In this document: positions 46,501 through 58,924 of the stretch, piece after piece
How positions within the stretch are numbered: the stretch's first letter is position 1
How the letters are laid out: every line of letters begins with the position of its first letter
Assembly: GCA_023362775.1 (NCBI GenBank)
Contig: JALMGJ010000005.1
Span: 68,097,463 to 68,161,462, forward strand
Reading direction: 5' to 3'
DNA length: 64,000 bases
Source: Charina bottae
Taxonomy: Eukaryota > Chordata > Lepidosauria > Squamata > Charinaidae
Program-made: the position numbers and the translations under genes
Notes under the pieces: model-generated
The model's input: only the letters and a program-made list of their open reading frames with translations
What the model was told of the DNA's origin: nothing
Databases searched by the model: none

Positions 46501-47669
46501 TTAAAATTAACCTTGAAGAATTGATAAATGTTGGAAACAATAGCCTATGTTACAGTCACTCTGCTGCTCAATCTTTCTATTCTTGATTTTTTGTTGTGGT
46601 TTACAGAGCAAGCACTGTTCGCTGATACTGGTTATATATCACCCAAGAAATAAATGAACTTGGTTTTTGTTATATAATATGTATGGTTTTTTTCAAGCAC
46701 AAATTTCTGTTCATAAATATCTTTAATGTAAAAATATACATGAAAAGTTGTTAGGGCAGTTTGAAAAAGTTGTAGAAAACGAGGTCCCCTAAGCAGGGCT
46801 TCACTCTCCCCATGTACCCCTTCTTCCTCCCTAGGTTCCTGCTTGCCCACAGTCTTCCCTTCCTGCCCCATGCCCACTGCAGCCCTGGCCAAAGAGAGTC
46901 TCCTCTCCCAATGTTTCATATGGGACATCTTAGCCATAGGGCTAACTGGGAGGCCATAACTTGGAGGCATGTCCCTACGTTAGGGGCTTGGAAGCTACCA
47001 TTTCTGGGCTGAAGAGGGCTTCTACATGAGAGCCAAGAGATGCAGAAACCTTTAACTCATCAGGATTTTCTCAGTCTGCATCTGGTAACTAATCTATTTT
47101 AAGAAGACAAAAATCCCACATTCATGATGGAGAGAGGAAGAGGGGAAAGAAGCAGAAGAAGTTATGCACATTAGAGAAAAGGATGCTCCTTACTTGATTA
47201 AATGTAAGGAAAGAGTACATTTTGCTCTGGAAACCAAGGGCAATTTTTGCCCAGAAACAGCACTGCTTAGTTAGCTTATCTAAAATACCAAAACAAATTA
47301 CTGTATATTGAACGCACAAAGAGTAGGAAACATGATCATCATGGACTTTAGCAGCAAGGGATAGGACACACATTAGCTTTCTGCTAGACCACAAGAAGTT
47401 ACTAGTCATGGCAAGAAAGGGCACAAATATCAAATTCTAATCTGTATAGGTTTGGTGAGTGAACATTTAAGATTACACTTTTTTCTTATTTTCATTTGGA
47501 GGTGCATCTATATACAGAGTTACAGAGGTGTCCTTGGCGAAACCATGCAGAGATAGTTACAACAATATGTACACAAACATGCTTTAAATCTGTGAAAAAT
47601 AAAAACATTAGGAAGAAACTCAAATTGTCTCTGCCCTATCCCTGGAGTATAAGAGGGAGGGAAGGGAAG
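43580..47669 (+). other. Large INPP5A intron, no recognised elements
   Basis: AT-rich. 45360-45780 is dense, non-repetitive sequence that could be a conserved noncoding element (unverified). No gene supported. Confidence 0.4.
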
Positions 47670-47732
47670 ACACATCCAGATAGTCTGTAGCTTGAATCAT
47701 GTCAACTGGATTTCTATTTTCTTAGTGGAAAC

Positions 47733-47763
47733 GTTTCGCTCCTTATCCAAGGAGCTTCTTCAG
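47733..47763 (-). ncRNA. Hammerhead-like ribozyme core (left arm)
   Basis: Mirror copy of the 48306-48336 core on the - strand, identical in CTGAAGA, stem II and GAAAC. A + strand transcript would contain it only as antisense. Confidence 0.72.
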
Positions 47764-48305
47764 TCTGAGCAAAGTTGGTAAGGGAATCCTAAATATGTTC
47801 CTAGGTCGCTGTGTGACCTTACACCTGGGGCTAGGTCATGGTTATATTGAGATGTTATTTTAAGTCCTTTTATCATCTAAAGGAGGATCGTTAAGATCAC
47901 CATGCTGCTGTTGAGCTTCTGAAATGGTCTTAATCTTCCTAGGCACAGAAGACAACAGGGGGAGGAAGATGGGGGAGAGTTTGTGCCTGAGGCCCCCACC
48001 TCTATTCAAGGAAGGATTTTCCAAGTTGGCATAAATGGATTCCTTGGAAAATCCTTCCTTGAATAGAGGTGGGGGCCTCAGGCACAAACTCTCCCCCATC
48101 TTCCTCCCCCTGTTGTCTTCTGTGCCTAGGAAGATTAAGACCATTTCAGAAGCTCAACAGCAGCATGGTGATTTTAACGACCCTCCATTAGATGATAAAA
48201 GGACTTAAAAATTACATCTCAATATAACCATGACCTAGCCCCAGGTGTAAGGTCACACAGCGACCTAGGAACATATTTAGGATTCCCTTACCAACTTTGC
48301 TCAGA

Positions 48306-48336
48306 CTGAAGAAGCTCCTTGGATAAGGAGCGAAAC
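48306..48336 (+). ncRNA. Hammerhead-like ribozyme core (right arm)
   Basis: CTGAAGA (fits CUGANGA), stem II GCTCCTT-GGAT-AAGGAGC (seven perfect pairs with a GNNN-type loop), then GAAAC. The next bases, GTTT, allow only a 2-bp stem III (AC/GU) with a GUU-type cleavage triplet. This short, self-complementary stem III is characteristic of Penelope-associated hammerheads that act as dimers. Stem I pairing is weak as far as I can see. Confidence 0.72.
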
Positions 48337-48699
48337 GTTTCCACTAAGAAAATAGAAATCCAGTTGACATGATTCAAGCTACAGACAATTCCACCTGGAT
48401 GACTGAGAACCTTCATAGACACACATCCAGATAGTCTAGTCAGTCAGTCTAGCTTCAGGCTTAGATGTCCTCCCTGCACACCTTCCTCCCAAGTGCTTCA
48501 GGTTCTTCTGGAGGCCGTTCCAGAGGTAACATGCTCTAGTGCTTAAACTATAGATGGATGTGAACATATATGTCTGTGTATTCGTATCTATGAAAGTGCT
48601 CATGAAAATCTGGATGTATATCAGAGATAGTTTAAGAAATTTTGGAAAAAGGCCTAGAGGACCATCTGCAGGGCTGCTCTGAGGAGTATTCAAGTTATC

Positions 48700-50285
48700 T
48701 GACTGATAAAGTTGCTTAGATCCACTTGGAGTTGTTGGACTCTGGCAGTGCAGATTCTATCAGATTAACTGAGGCACAGTCTGACTGTGTTTTTTGGGAG
48801 GAATGGTACCTATTAGTCCTGAAGAAGTGGACAGAGCCCTTGGAATTGCACATTAGATCTACTGTATATCCCTCCTGGCTGGTTCAGGCCACCTAGGAAG
48901 TGATGTGTGGTTGGGTCCAGGTAGTGGTTAATTCATCCATGAGTGAGAAGGTAGTCTGCTGTACTTAAGGATGCAGTGGTACATCCTATTCAAGAAACCA
49001 TCCCTGGACCCAACAATACTGGATAATTTTCATCCAGTTTCCAACTTCCTCTTTTGAGGAAAGGTTATGGAGAAGGTGTCAAGCTGCAGCTTCATAGGGG
49101 CCTGGAGGTAACAGATTATTTTGTCCCCTTTCAGTCAGGATTCAATCCTTGTTATAGTACTGAGATGTCATTGATCACACTAGTGCATGACCTCTGGATG
49201 GCTTGGGATGGCAATGGTGCATCTGTTCTGCCCTCCTTGCTCTCTCAGTAGCTATTCCTGTCAATTCTTTTGGACACACTTAGGGGGATAGGAGTGGGAG
49301 ACATGGTGTTGCAGTGGTTCTTCTCCTTCCTCCAGGGCTGGTTCCATCTGGGGTTGGGGATGGACGGGGGGCAGAGATTGAGCCCTAGGCCCCAGCTTTA
49401 TGGGGTTTCTCAGAGTTCTGCTTTTTCCCCACTCATATTTAACATCTATGTACAGGAAACAGCTGAGTGAAATCATCTGTTAGCATAGGATGAGATATCA
49501 TCAGTTTGCTGATGATATTTAGTTGTGCATCTCCACCTCTGGACAACCAAATGATGCCTTCAAGGTTCCTTAGCAGTGTCTGAAGGCTGTGAGGGTCTGG
49601 ATGATGAGGAACAGGCTTATATTTAACTCAAGTGACATAGATTTTAAGGGTGCCCTCTATTTGAGACTTTCAATGTTTAGTTCTGGATGGAAAGGCACTC
49701 TCCCAGGGAGATCTGGTGCACATTTTGTGGATTGTCCTGGATTCTTAGCTCTTGCTTGAGGAGCCACTGGCAGCTGCAGCCAGGAGGGCTTTTGCATAAA
49801 TTTATCTTGTGCATCAGTTGCAACCATTCCTGGAGCAGGCACCCCGCTCACTGTCACTCATACCTTAATCACTTCCTATTTGGATTACTGGATTATTAGC
49901 AGGTTATTTGTCTCCTATTAATTCTTGCCCACCCCAACAGATCTGACAGAGTTGGCATGCTTCAGATCCCTTCTATGAAGCAGTGCTATGTGATGGGACC
50001 CAGGAAGCCTGCCTTCTGTCACTGACCAGTGGAACACCTTATCCACTGAAATCCAGACAGCCACCATCCCTTTTGAAAGGCAGCAGAGACCCGACCCTTC
50101 CCACAAGAATTGGGCCAGGGCATTGACTGAGTTAAACTCTGAGCGATATTTTAAGAAATGCTTTATTGTTATTTATTTTGTTTTCCGGTAGTTGTTTTAT
50201 CCTGGTTTTTAAATTTGTTGTATGCCCCCACCCCACCCCAAGTTGCTTTGAATTGGGTGGATATATCAAAACAACCAAACAAGCC
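48700..50285 (+). mobile_element. Decayed L2-type LINE
   Basis: Several frames on the + strand carry L2-like RT text: FQSGFNPCYSTEMSLITLVH (49125 area), GVGDMVLQWFFSFLQGW (49290), SSAFSPLIFNIYVQ (49415), a hint of the Y-x-D-D block near 49505 and the EEPLAAAARRAFA block (49755). Stops and shifts break every frame. The 3' end near 50220 resembles the L2 tail. Confidence 0.7.
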
Positions 50286-52794
50286 CTAATTACTAGAGGT
50301 GTGCAAAATGTTTTGAGGTTGAAACACCTCAAATGGCCTGTTTTGAAATCACAGCACTTCTGTGAGGTCAGAACAGGATGTTTTGGGGTCAGGGCAATTT
50401 AGGGTGACCTCTCCTACTGACCTTGTTAACCCAACCTTACTCAACATTATAGTAATACCAGGGTTTATCTATATAAGTCAATGTGAATCCAAAATGCAAA
50501 AGAGAATTGATGGCGCAGACACTTAGAAATGAATGATTCTGTTCAGGAGGACAATATAAGTCTCGTTGTTCAATACTGCCAAAAAAGTGGTGTATCTTCA
50601 AGAAATAAATGGAAGATACATATTTGGAGTACTAATGTTGTGCAAGGCAAACATCTTTAACTGAGATTAATCATTCAGCTTCCATATTTGATTCAGCCAA
50701 ACAAGAAAATGTGTGGAAATAGACTCTTCGAAATTATCAGGAAGCAAATGGTGGTCCAAAAGATAAATATAAGATTGGGTAAAATTGTGGCCTGTCAGTG
50801 TAAAATCAGTTTCTAGAGTGCAAAAAGCTAGTAATTGTTTGAGAAAATACCTTTTTTCCCTTATACTGTATGTATCAATACTCAGACAAACAGAAATTTT
50901 TATTAATTATTATTTGCTATTTAAATCTTATCAGAACATATGAAAAACAACATGTATCTACAGCATTTTACACTGAGCTCTTTTTAGTTGCCATAGCATA
51001 ATCACTGTTGTGTTGTAGCAGATATAGTGAATGTGGCAGTACTACACAACATTGTTTTTCTGTCCAAAACAACCTTATAAATGGAACATCTGATGTTTTG
51101 GATCTGCATAATTCAAGCTATCATAAAAAAACAATTCTCAATTTTGGTTGCTGTAATAATTGAAGATTCCATTTTTAAAAAAATCTGCAATTAGCTTTAC
51201 AATCTTTTCTCTGAGCTTTATTGTTGAAACTCTATTCAGGTATTCAGAAAGTGGTAATACTCAATATGTGAACAATATGTGAACAATCCCAATAAGTTCA
51301 CCTTTTGCTGAAGTTGCTCAGATTATATAAACAGGATATTCACACAGTATTAACACTGTAGTTGAAAGCCTTCACGTGGATTTACTGGAACTGCTCACAT
51401 AGTTGATACTTCTATTTATTAAAGACATGAATAAGGCATGAATTTATTTCTTGCCTCTGATGAACTTAATCTTAAAAAGCTTATAACGGATACTGTAAGT
51501 TGTGATCAATTAATTAATCCTACATGCACATCACTTTCTGTTGTTATATTTTGCTGCAATGGACTAATACTGTTATTTCTTTGGGAGTTTATGGGTAAGT
51601 CATTGATCACCTTCCTCATTTGCAGTGCCTCTGTGGTGACAAGATGCCTTCCACAATGACTTACTTGCTTGTTCTTCTTTACCTTTACCCTTCCTTATAC
51701 TAGAACACAGGCTCTGTAATATTGTCTATTCTGTCTAAATTTCGAGCAGGAATATCCAAGTCTTGGTACCAATAAGTCTTTTATTATTAGAGATATCAAG
51801 TAATTGAATCTCATTTATGTGTGTGGGGGTGGGTGGATTTATGTATTATATGATATATAATCAGCTTAGATGAAAATTTGTGTGTGCTTGTGTATTGATA
51901 GATATCAACTCTATGATCAGCACAAATCATCTTATATGAGTGTTGGGGGGAGGGTTGTGAAGGCTACCAGCTCCATACTCATTCTGCTGCTAAGATAATT
52001 TAACCTGATCATATGTTTGGCAGCACTGTAAAACTGAGTTGTAAGTCTTGCAGATAGATTACAGTATTTCTGATAATGTGATACAAGCATCAGATAATAA
52101 CTATGTGAAAAAGCAGTAGATCCTCCCACTGAGAAACATAAAATTAATGCTGGTGACATGACTTGGCTACGTTCTTTCTTATTCTATTGAAATTTATCAC
52201 TCCACTGGGTGAGTAATCGCAACTTTTTATAGGAAATTTTGATTCATGGCATGTTCAAAAGAAATTGTAATGCAGGATTACAATAAAGCAACTTACAAAG
52301 CCCTCATCTTGTGGGGGGGGGTTCTTGCAAATATCTGATGAGCTATAGAGATCTATAGTTAAATTTAAAGGAGTGCCGGTCTTCTTCTTGCTTATTCCAA
52401 TCCATTCATCTTTTTTGAGATCACTCAAGGCTTCGGATTCCCCACCCTCCTCCAGAAAACTACTTAATGCAAATTCTTTGTTGAATTGATAGACTGGTTT
52501 CAGATTTCTATCCAGTGTCATTATTTTGTACCTTTGCAGCACATAATATTCCCATAAGTACCGATTTTGGTTGGATTCCTTTTCCTATTCAAATTCCAAG
52601 AAATAAAATTGTTATAGACAGTTCTTTTTAAGCCAAAATCAAAGAATCGTACATTGCAAGGCTTTAAAAAACGATATACTATATAATATTTACCCATTTA
52701 TATTTAAAGTTCATTTCTTAGGAATATATACTCAGAACATTTGACATTGTAGATTTAGAACTGAAGAACTGTACTGAATTTTTTTTTGATTTTT
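50286..52794 (+). other. Large intron, no clearly recognised element
   Basis: AT-rich. 50290-50400 (gaggtgtgcaaaatgttttg and an inverted gaggttgaaacacctc) may be a small DNA-transposon remnant; otherwise nothing supported. Confidence 0.35.
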
Positions 52795-53015
52795 TTTTAT
52801 CCCGCCTTTATTATGTTTATAAATAAGGTGGGGACCATACCTAATCCTCCTTCTATTTTCCCCACAATAACAACCCTGTGAGGTGAGTTGGGCTGAGAGA
52901 GTGTGACTGGCCCAAGGTCACCCAGCCGGCTTTCATGCCTAAGGCGGGACAAGAACTCACAGTCTCCTGGTTTCTAGCCTGGTACCTTAACCACTAGACC
53001 AAACTGGCTCTCTAA
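52795..53015 (-). mobile_element. MIR-like tRNA-derived SINE (reverse, well preserved)
   Basis: Reverse copy reading agtgtgactggcccaaggtc, cacagtctcctggtttctag and accactagaccaaactggct, with the caacaaccctgtgaggtgag-type 3' block on its left. It is close in sequence to the copy at 31721. Confidence 0.87.
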
Positions 53016-53284
53016 TTGTACTAATAGTAGAGATTTATTTTTTTAAAGTATTGTTAATGATAATATTCCCTTTTATTTCCCAAGCTGAGCAACAAATAAG
53101 GATTCTCATGTAATCTAACTACAGCAACTCATGTAAAAAAATACACCAACTGCACACACAAGAGGGGATTGAAAAAGTCCCAAAGTTAGCACATGAAGGA
53201 AATGCCAATGACACCATATATTCCATGGCCCTCTAATATTGTATGACTATTGGCAGAAAGATAAATGGAATGAAGTATCTAGAA

Positions 53285-53517
53285 CATAGCTTTCCAAACT
53301 GTGTGTCGCGACACTTTAGTGTGTCGCAACACACAGTTTAGTGTCGTGAAGTGGCAGTGCGGGGGGGCACGGTGGCGATGTGCACGGCGGCGGCGTGCCA
53401 TCAGCGCTTCCGCGTTTTAGCGAGGCCGCCACGCGCCCCCCCCGCGCCGCCGCCGTGCACGCGCGTGCCGCTGCCGCCGTTGGTGTGTCGCCAACGGTGG
53501 CAGTTTGGAAAGCACTG
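53285..53517. mobile_element. GC-rich hAT MITE (family A), 233 bp
   Basis: Starts CATAGCTTTCCAAACTG and ends in the complement of CAGTGCTTTCCAAACTG. The 8-bp duplication atctagaa at 53277-53284 and 53518-53525 is perfect. The interior is almost wholly G/C with palindromic gccgccgtgc-type runs. Confidence 0.93.
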
Positions 53518-54444
53518 ATCTAGAAGATCCCTGACTGACAAGAACCTTAAAGAGAGCATTTTATGCTACAAAATTTCACTGCAGTTCCTACATGTACATA
53601 TCATTATTAATTTCTCCAGAACAATTAAGTTCATCACAAGTAAGAAACTCATTTTTCTTTGGGCTTTTTATCAATTGTGAGATTCCAAACTCTAGTGCTA
53701 AATTATTTTGTGTAATTTTTTGAAGGTGATCAGAAAAATAGCAACCAGAAAAATGGAAAAATGTTTATAAGCACAGTTCACTGTGTGGAATTGTGAACTG
53801 GATTGTATGAAAGCTCCATAAGAGGATGGACTTGAATAACTCCACTATTTCAGAAAGCAAGAACAAGGCAGCTTGTTGAGTTCATAATGATAGAGGACTC
53901 TCATCATTCATTCAAATCTATTTTGATGCAATTTTACTTGAATGCTATTGCAAGTTCACTATTGGTGAAAAAGTGGACTATCTTCTAAAAGTTTTTTCAA
54001 TCAAATTTTATATAAATTTGATAAATAAATAAATAAATAGCTGCCTGATTTTTATTGGGAACAAAGAGGCAAAAGAGCAAGAGAAATTAGTCTTATTTAT
54101 GATGATCTGTAGTTTATTTATTAACTGAAGCTAAAAAAGCATTCAAACGTGTCCCTTCCTTAAAATATATGCATTTGGTCCTCATCCTCTTCTATCTATG
54201 GTAGTACAGTAGCTCTAGGATAGTCCCTGGCATATACAGTACATTATACAGAAATCTTCTAGACCAGTTCTAAAGAGCTTGTGAATTCCTAGTCCCATCT
54301 TTGGTGGCTTTTGGTGTCAGATCCATAGGAATGTATCCCATCAATATACATGTAATTTCTTTACAGGTACTGTTCTAGATTTTGTTTTATTTCATATACA
54401 GCTGAACACACTGCATTTAATGTTTTTCTTGTTTGCCTTTTCAG

Positions 54445-54529
54445 AATTATAGATCAACGGTTTGAACGAGTTTCATATTTTATCTTTGGTGATTTCAACT
54501 TTCGACTGGATTCAAAGTCAGTGGTAGAG
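54445..54529 (+). CDS. INPP5A: INPP5A internal coding exon with GDFNFR catalytic motif (last in window)
   Basis: An 85-nt exon encoding 29 codons: RIIDQRFERVSYFIF followed by GDFNFRLDSKSVVE. The G-D-F-N-F-R block is the first of the two signature motifs of inositol polyphosphate 5-phosphatases (the other, PAWCDRIL, belongs to a later exon not seen here). Its Asp and Asn take part in metal and phosphate handling. It corresponds to about residues 216-244. Changes from the mammalian protein as recalled are Lys to Arg and Val to Ile, both conservative. The acceptor is gccttttcag ending at 54444; the donor is gag|gtagga. Phase 2 in, 0 out. I did not find the next exon between 54530 and 64000, so that intron is at least 9.4 kb. 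Confidence 0.96.
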
Positions 54530-55009
54530 GTAGGAAATTCTTCTTTGTTTACATCTACATTCCATTCAAAATTCTTCAATTTTTAAAAAATAATCAGTAA
54601 GGAATTTAAATTGATATTAAATTTGCCAAAGAAATACATCTTTTTATAGTTAACCAACTTGAAAATAGCTATCCAACTATATAGTTTGCATAGTTTGATT
54701 ATTTCAGTATGGTTCATTATGGTTATTCTTTCTTCCTGCTATAATGCTACAGGTCCACATAGTATATAGAACCTGCAGTAAACCCATTATACCAATGCAA
54801 GGAGTCAAAGGCCTGCACAGATAGGGGATTTATACTGTACTTGAATGGTTGAGAAAAATTTCCTCTTCTGATGCCATGGACAGAAATGGACAATCTTTTG
54901 GCTACACTTAACATGCTTGGCAAAAAAAAGTATTTAACAATAATTTTTAAAACTTATTTTCATATACATATTCTGTTCTTGTGCTGGGGGGGTGTTGCTT
55001 GTTTGTTTT

Positions 55010-55233
55010 TGGTTCCTTCAAGTCTGTTTTGACTCCTGGTGATTGCCTGGACAAGTCCCTGCAGTTTCCTTGGCAAGGTTTTTCAGAAGTGGTTTGCCAT
55101 GGCCAGCTTCCGAGGGCTGAGAGAAAGTGACTGGCCCAAGGTCACCCAGCTGGCTTCGTGCCTAAGGCAGGACTAGAGGTCGTGGTCTCCCAGTTTCTAG
55201 CCTGGTGTCTTAACCACTACACCAAACTGGCTA
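55010..55233 (-). mobile_element. MIR-like tRNA-derived SINE (reverse, long form)
   Basis: ttgactcctggtgattgcctgg, ccttggcaaggtttttcag, agtgactggcccaaggtcac and accactacaccaaactggct. It lies 480 bp downstream of an INPP5A exon. Confidence 0.87.
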
Positions 55234-55921
55234 TTCTTCTTTAATATAGACATACATTTTTTTTCATACAGATGCTCCCCAGGTTATGCAAAACTTGATT
55301 TTACACAGAAATTCCCATAAATCACTTTTAAAATGTTCAGAGTGCATCAAAAGGTGTGTTAGAAGTGCAGCACAAAATAGTACAGTGCAGAGATGAATAG
55401 GGCAGAGCAAAACTCTAAGGCAGGGAACATCTCCCACATGGCAGAAGCTTTCCTTTATTTTCTAGAGCACAAAATGAAAATAATAGAGGAGGAGGAAGGA
55501 GGACAAAGCCCACCTTTCATTTCACATGAACTTCCATCGCACGTTTTGGGGGCAGTCAGGTTACGCAAGACTTTCCGGAACAGTTTTGTAAGTTGGGGAG
55601 TGTCTGCATATTTTTCATATAGAAGCATTCTTGCATACATATTGTTTATTAATACAATTCATTTTTGTATTTATGTATTAATGCAATTCTTGAGTTTACA
55701 TTCAATTTCAGGGAAGAACAAATCTTCCTTCAGTCATCAGATTTATCTGGTAGCTGTTGATTTGGTTCATTTGCTCAAGAATGTAGACCAGACTAAACTC
55801 TCTAACATTTCTGATTTCATCCACATTTCTTGTAGAACATTAGAAACTGTTGTAGCTCAAAGGCAATTATGCACCTCTTTGAGAGGATTCAAATGTTTGC
55901 CAAAAGATGGTTGCTGGGAAC

Positions 55922-55980
55922 AGTATGTATGTATGTATGTATGTATGTATGTATGTATGTATGTATGTATGTATGTATGT
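55922..55980. repeat. (GTAT)n microsatellite
   Basis: About fifteen uninterrupted gtat units; it creates a false YVCM repeat protein in the + strand frame. Confidence 0.96.
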
Positions 55981-56176
55981 TAGCATTTCTAAAATTGAGG
56001 GCACCACCCAAAGTGACATACAAAGTTTGAAAAATGCTGAGCAATAATTAAAGCAATCCATCTCTTGTTTTCGCACAGAATGTTCATGGTAAAGAATTAC
56101 TATATTGCAAAATGATATGAGAATCATTTATTTGCAGGAGGGGAAATAATACCCTTCGTAATAGATACAATAGATA

Positions 56177-56361
56177 CAGTGATGCTTAAAAGCTTGTGAA
56201 CCCTTTTGAATTTCCAATATTTCTGCATAAATATGACCTAAAACGTGATCAGTTCTCTACACAAGTCATAAAACTAGACAGAGAGAACCCAATTAAACAA
56301 ATGAGTCAAAACATCATACTTCAAAAATTCAAAAGGGTTCACAAGCTTTTAAGCACCACTT
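56177..56361. mobile_element. Tc1/mariner-type MITE, 185 bp
   Basis: Inverted termini of about 36 bp (cagtgatgcttaaaagcttg at left, complement agtggtgcttaaaagcttg at right) flanked by TA at 56175-56176 and 56362-56363. It is an internally deleted relative of the Tc1-type fragment at 2590-2658. The outermost base of the right end is mutated. Confidence 0.88.
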
Positions 56362-57349
56362 TACATATGCCAACCCATTAGCTCTAGTAACTATTAAGTT
56401 TTTGTAGCAATAAGCCATCAAAGTTTACTTGGAGTTGAAAGCTTCCTGGTAAACTGCCAGTTTATCCTAACCCCATTAACAAACTAAAAAATAAACATAA
56501 CTTTATTGTTTTGTTTTCTTGCATACTTAATCAGTGGCTGGATCCACTGATCCATGGTTAATTGGTATCTACTCTGTCACTGTTCATATAAAGTAGATAG
56601 ACGTTTTAGCCCATTATTAGCTAATTAAAAAGGCATGGCTGTTCCAGCTGTGTTTGTTCTAGTGGGCCATAGCAACTTTTTTTTGTTTTTACTTGTTTAT
56701 GAATGAAGGGCAGAATTCCATTTGCACTGCTGTGGTGCAGTCTGCAAAGTTGAAACACGTCTTGAGTAACAGCAACAATATTTGGTTGATTGCTGTTCAA
56801 TTCACAATTAATCTTTTGCAGGACATATGCCATCTCTTGGAGGCTGCTGACCCTGAAAGTTATAGTTCCTTTTATTTTCAGTATCATTTAAAAAGCCCTT
56901 TCATTTCTAAGTAATAAATATAGAAATATTCCCATGCAAAAGATTTCTGGAACTTTTGCATGAATAGTCTGGTTTTTTAAAACTTTCTGTAATACAGGAG
57001 CATTAATATTAGTAGTGAGTCATCCATCTTTACAGTATATAATGAAAATAGTCCATGTAGCTTTGCCACAGTAAATAACCCGTTGCCTGTAGATTTAAGC
57101 AATATGAAAGGTAAGCACTGTAATTCTGGGAAAGGGATGGATTACATGTAGCCCAGGTTCTCCAACTTAACACCTACCAGTGCCGGCTGGTGATTTTGAG
57201 TGTTGGAAGGCATCAAATGGAGGAAGACAAATACAGTTCAAACACTGCTTTAGAGAAACGTTTAAATCTATAGGTATATATTTTAAAAATGGGGGGGGAA
57301 TGAAGAAAAGAACTTTGGCTTCTGGTCACATTCAAGAGATGTCCTAGGA

Positions 57350-57430
57350 AAGGGGTAGACAGGTGTACCCTCTGGGTGTTGTAGATTAGAACTCCAGCAG
57401 CCCTTGGCTAAACTGGTTGGAACATACAAG
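57350..57430. mobile_element. Decayed hAT-type MITE fragment
   Basis: accctctgggtgttgtagatt and gaactccagcagcccttggc are arms of the common 'ttgtagtccaac' MITE. Confidence 0.4.
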
Positions 57431-57699
57431 AGTTGAAAATATGTGAGTTGTTTTCTGGCCTAGTAAAAACTATTGTCCACAGCATTTATTGCTTAGCTAG
57501 TGTAGGGCTGAGAATAAGGGATTGGCTTGGTTTCGTTTCGTTTTAAATCAGTGACTCATGATTGCAATTCGTTTGACATACTCCGATCTCTCCAAAATAG
57601 ATCTTCCCATATTATCATTGGAATAAAAACATTTAAAAATGTATTCGCAGCAGAAAACTAGCCATGAAAGCAGTTGTGTTCTTAGATGACAAAAGAGTG

Positions 57700-58510
57700 G
57701 AAGGGATGATAGTGATGTAGTAGAGAAACAAAATGAATTCTTTACACCTGTGTTTACTACAAAAGATTTAGGACAGATGCTTGAGCCTTTATTAACTTTC
57801 TTAGGTAATCCAAACAGCAGTAAATTATTTTACATGAGAAAATATGCTTCAGTATCTTGAAATACCACAATGTAACCTCCTAGCAAAAATATGTAATTTG
57901 TCACTCGAATCAGGCTCAGTGCCACAGGAGTGGAAGGTAGTCAATATGACACCCATTTTTTAAAAGGGAGATCTGGGAAATTAAAGGCCAGTTAGCTTAA
58001 TGTCTATTCCAAGCAACTTAGTAGAAATTATAATTAAAGAAAATTAATTAGACAGCTGGGGGAATAAATCTTGCATTCAACATGGATTTTGCAAGGGGAA
58101 ATCCTGCCTCAGCAAACTTTTGTTAGAGTGATGTCTTTTTAAGTGTCAGCAGACATGTGGATGGAAATGATCCCATCTACATTTTATGTTTAGATTTTCA
58201 TAAGCCTTTGCCTGTTCCTCATCAAAGGTTCTTGACTAAATATAGTAGTTGTGTGTAAAAGGGTATGTTCTTTCATGGGTTGTTAACTGGTTAAAGCAGA
58301 AAGCAAAAAGTAGGAATAAATGGGCAATTTTCTAAATAAAAGGAAGTAAGAAGTGGAGTCCCACAAGGATTTGTATTAGGGCCAGTGGTTCTTTATGTGT
58401 TGACAAATGATTTTCACTTTAGCAATATACTGTACTGAAATATTCAAAAAGATAAAAAAAATCAAAAGTGATTGTAAAGAACTCTAGGAGCAGCTTTTTA
58501 AACTGGATAA
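57700..58510 (+). mobile_element. CR1 LINE, RT region (5' segment)
   Basis: Decayed CR1 ORF2 on the + strand: NEFFASVFT-like start, then KPRPVSL-like (aaaggccagttagcttaatg), QHGFCKGKSCLS, and SPTRICIRAS-like (S-x-P-Q-G-x-V-L-G-P block). Many stops. It is interrupted at about 58510 by an insertion and resumes near 58925. Confidence 0.78.
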
Positions 58511-58924
58511 ATGGCCTATTTATCTTATCATTGCATTTTATATTCTACCGCAATCTAACAACCTTCAGCAGCTCACTTGATACAGTATTTAGTACAGAAA
58601 ACAATTAAAATATCCACAGTATGGTTAAATTGACAACTAACAGTCATAAAATCCAAGAAACAAGTACACAATATAACCAACTAAAATAGAACAAAAAGAA
58701 AATGAAAGGAATTAGAAAGTAAAAAGTGGCATAGTACATACTCTCCAGAATAGTTGTTTTTAACATTTCTTGAAAAGCAACAGAGAGGAGGCCAGCCTGA
58801 TCTCCATGGGAAGTCCATTCCAAAGCATTGTCACTGTCACAGAGAAGCAGTGGCATCTAGCTTCTGTCCCTCTCACCTCTCAGAAGGGACTGTAAGTAGT
58901 TTTCCCCTGGATGATCTAATAGTT
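58511..58924. mobile_element. Unclassified insertion inside the CR1
   Basis: About 410 bp with no CR1 similarity separates the two CR1 segments. It contains ctttcagcagctcacttgata-type and gggaagtccattccaaagca-type text that I know from dispersed reptile repeats but cannot name. Confidence 0.5.

Larger units (their letters stand above)
47687..48420. mobile_element. Inverted-repeat insertion with two hammerhead cores (Penelope-like)
   Basis: A single 734-bp insertion between 17-bp direct repeats acacatccagatagtct (47670-47686 and 48421-48437). It is a near-perfect inverted repeat: left arm 47687-48024 and right arm 48044-48382 around a 19-nt spacer, plus a unique 38-nt tail at 48383-48420. Each arm carries one hammerhead-like core, on opposite strands. 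The ccacctggatgactgagaa tail and the hammerhead point to the tail region of a Penelope-like element inserted as an inverted dimer. There is no coding sequence. Confidence 0.85.

Noticed and set aside
55393..55983. 196-codon open frame on the + strand
   Set aside because: Its end is the GTAT microsatellite (YVCM repeats), it shows no known domain, and it lies in an INPP5A intron; chance frame.
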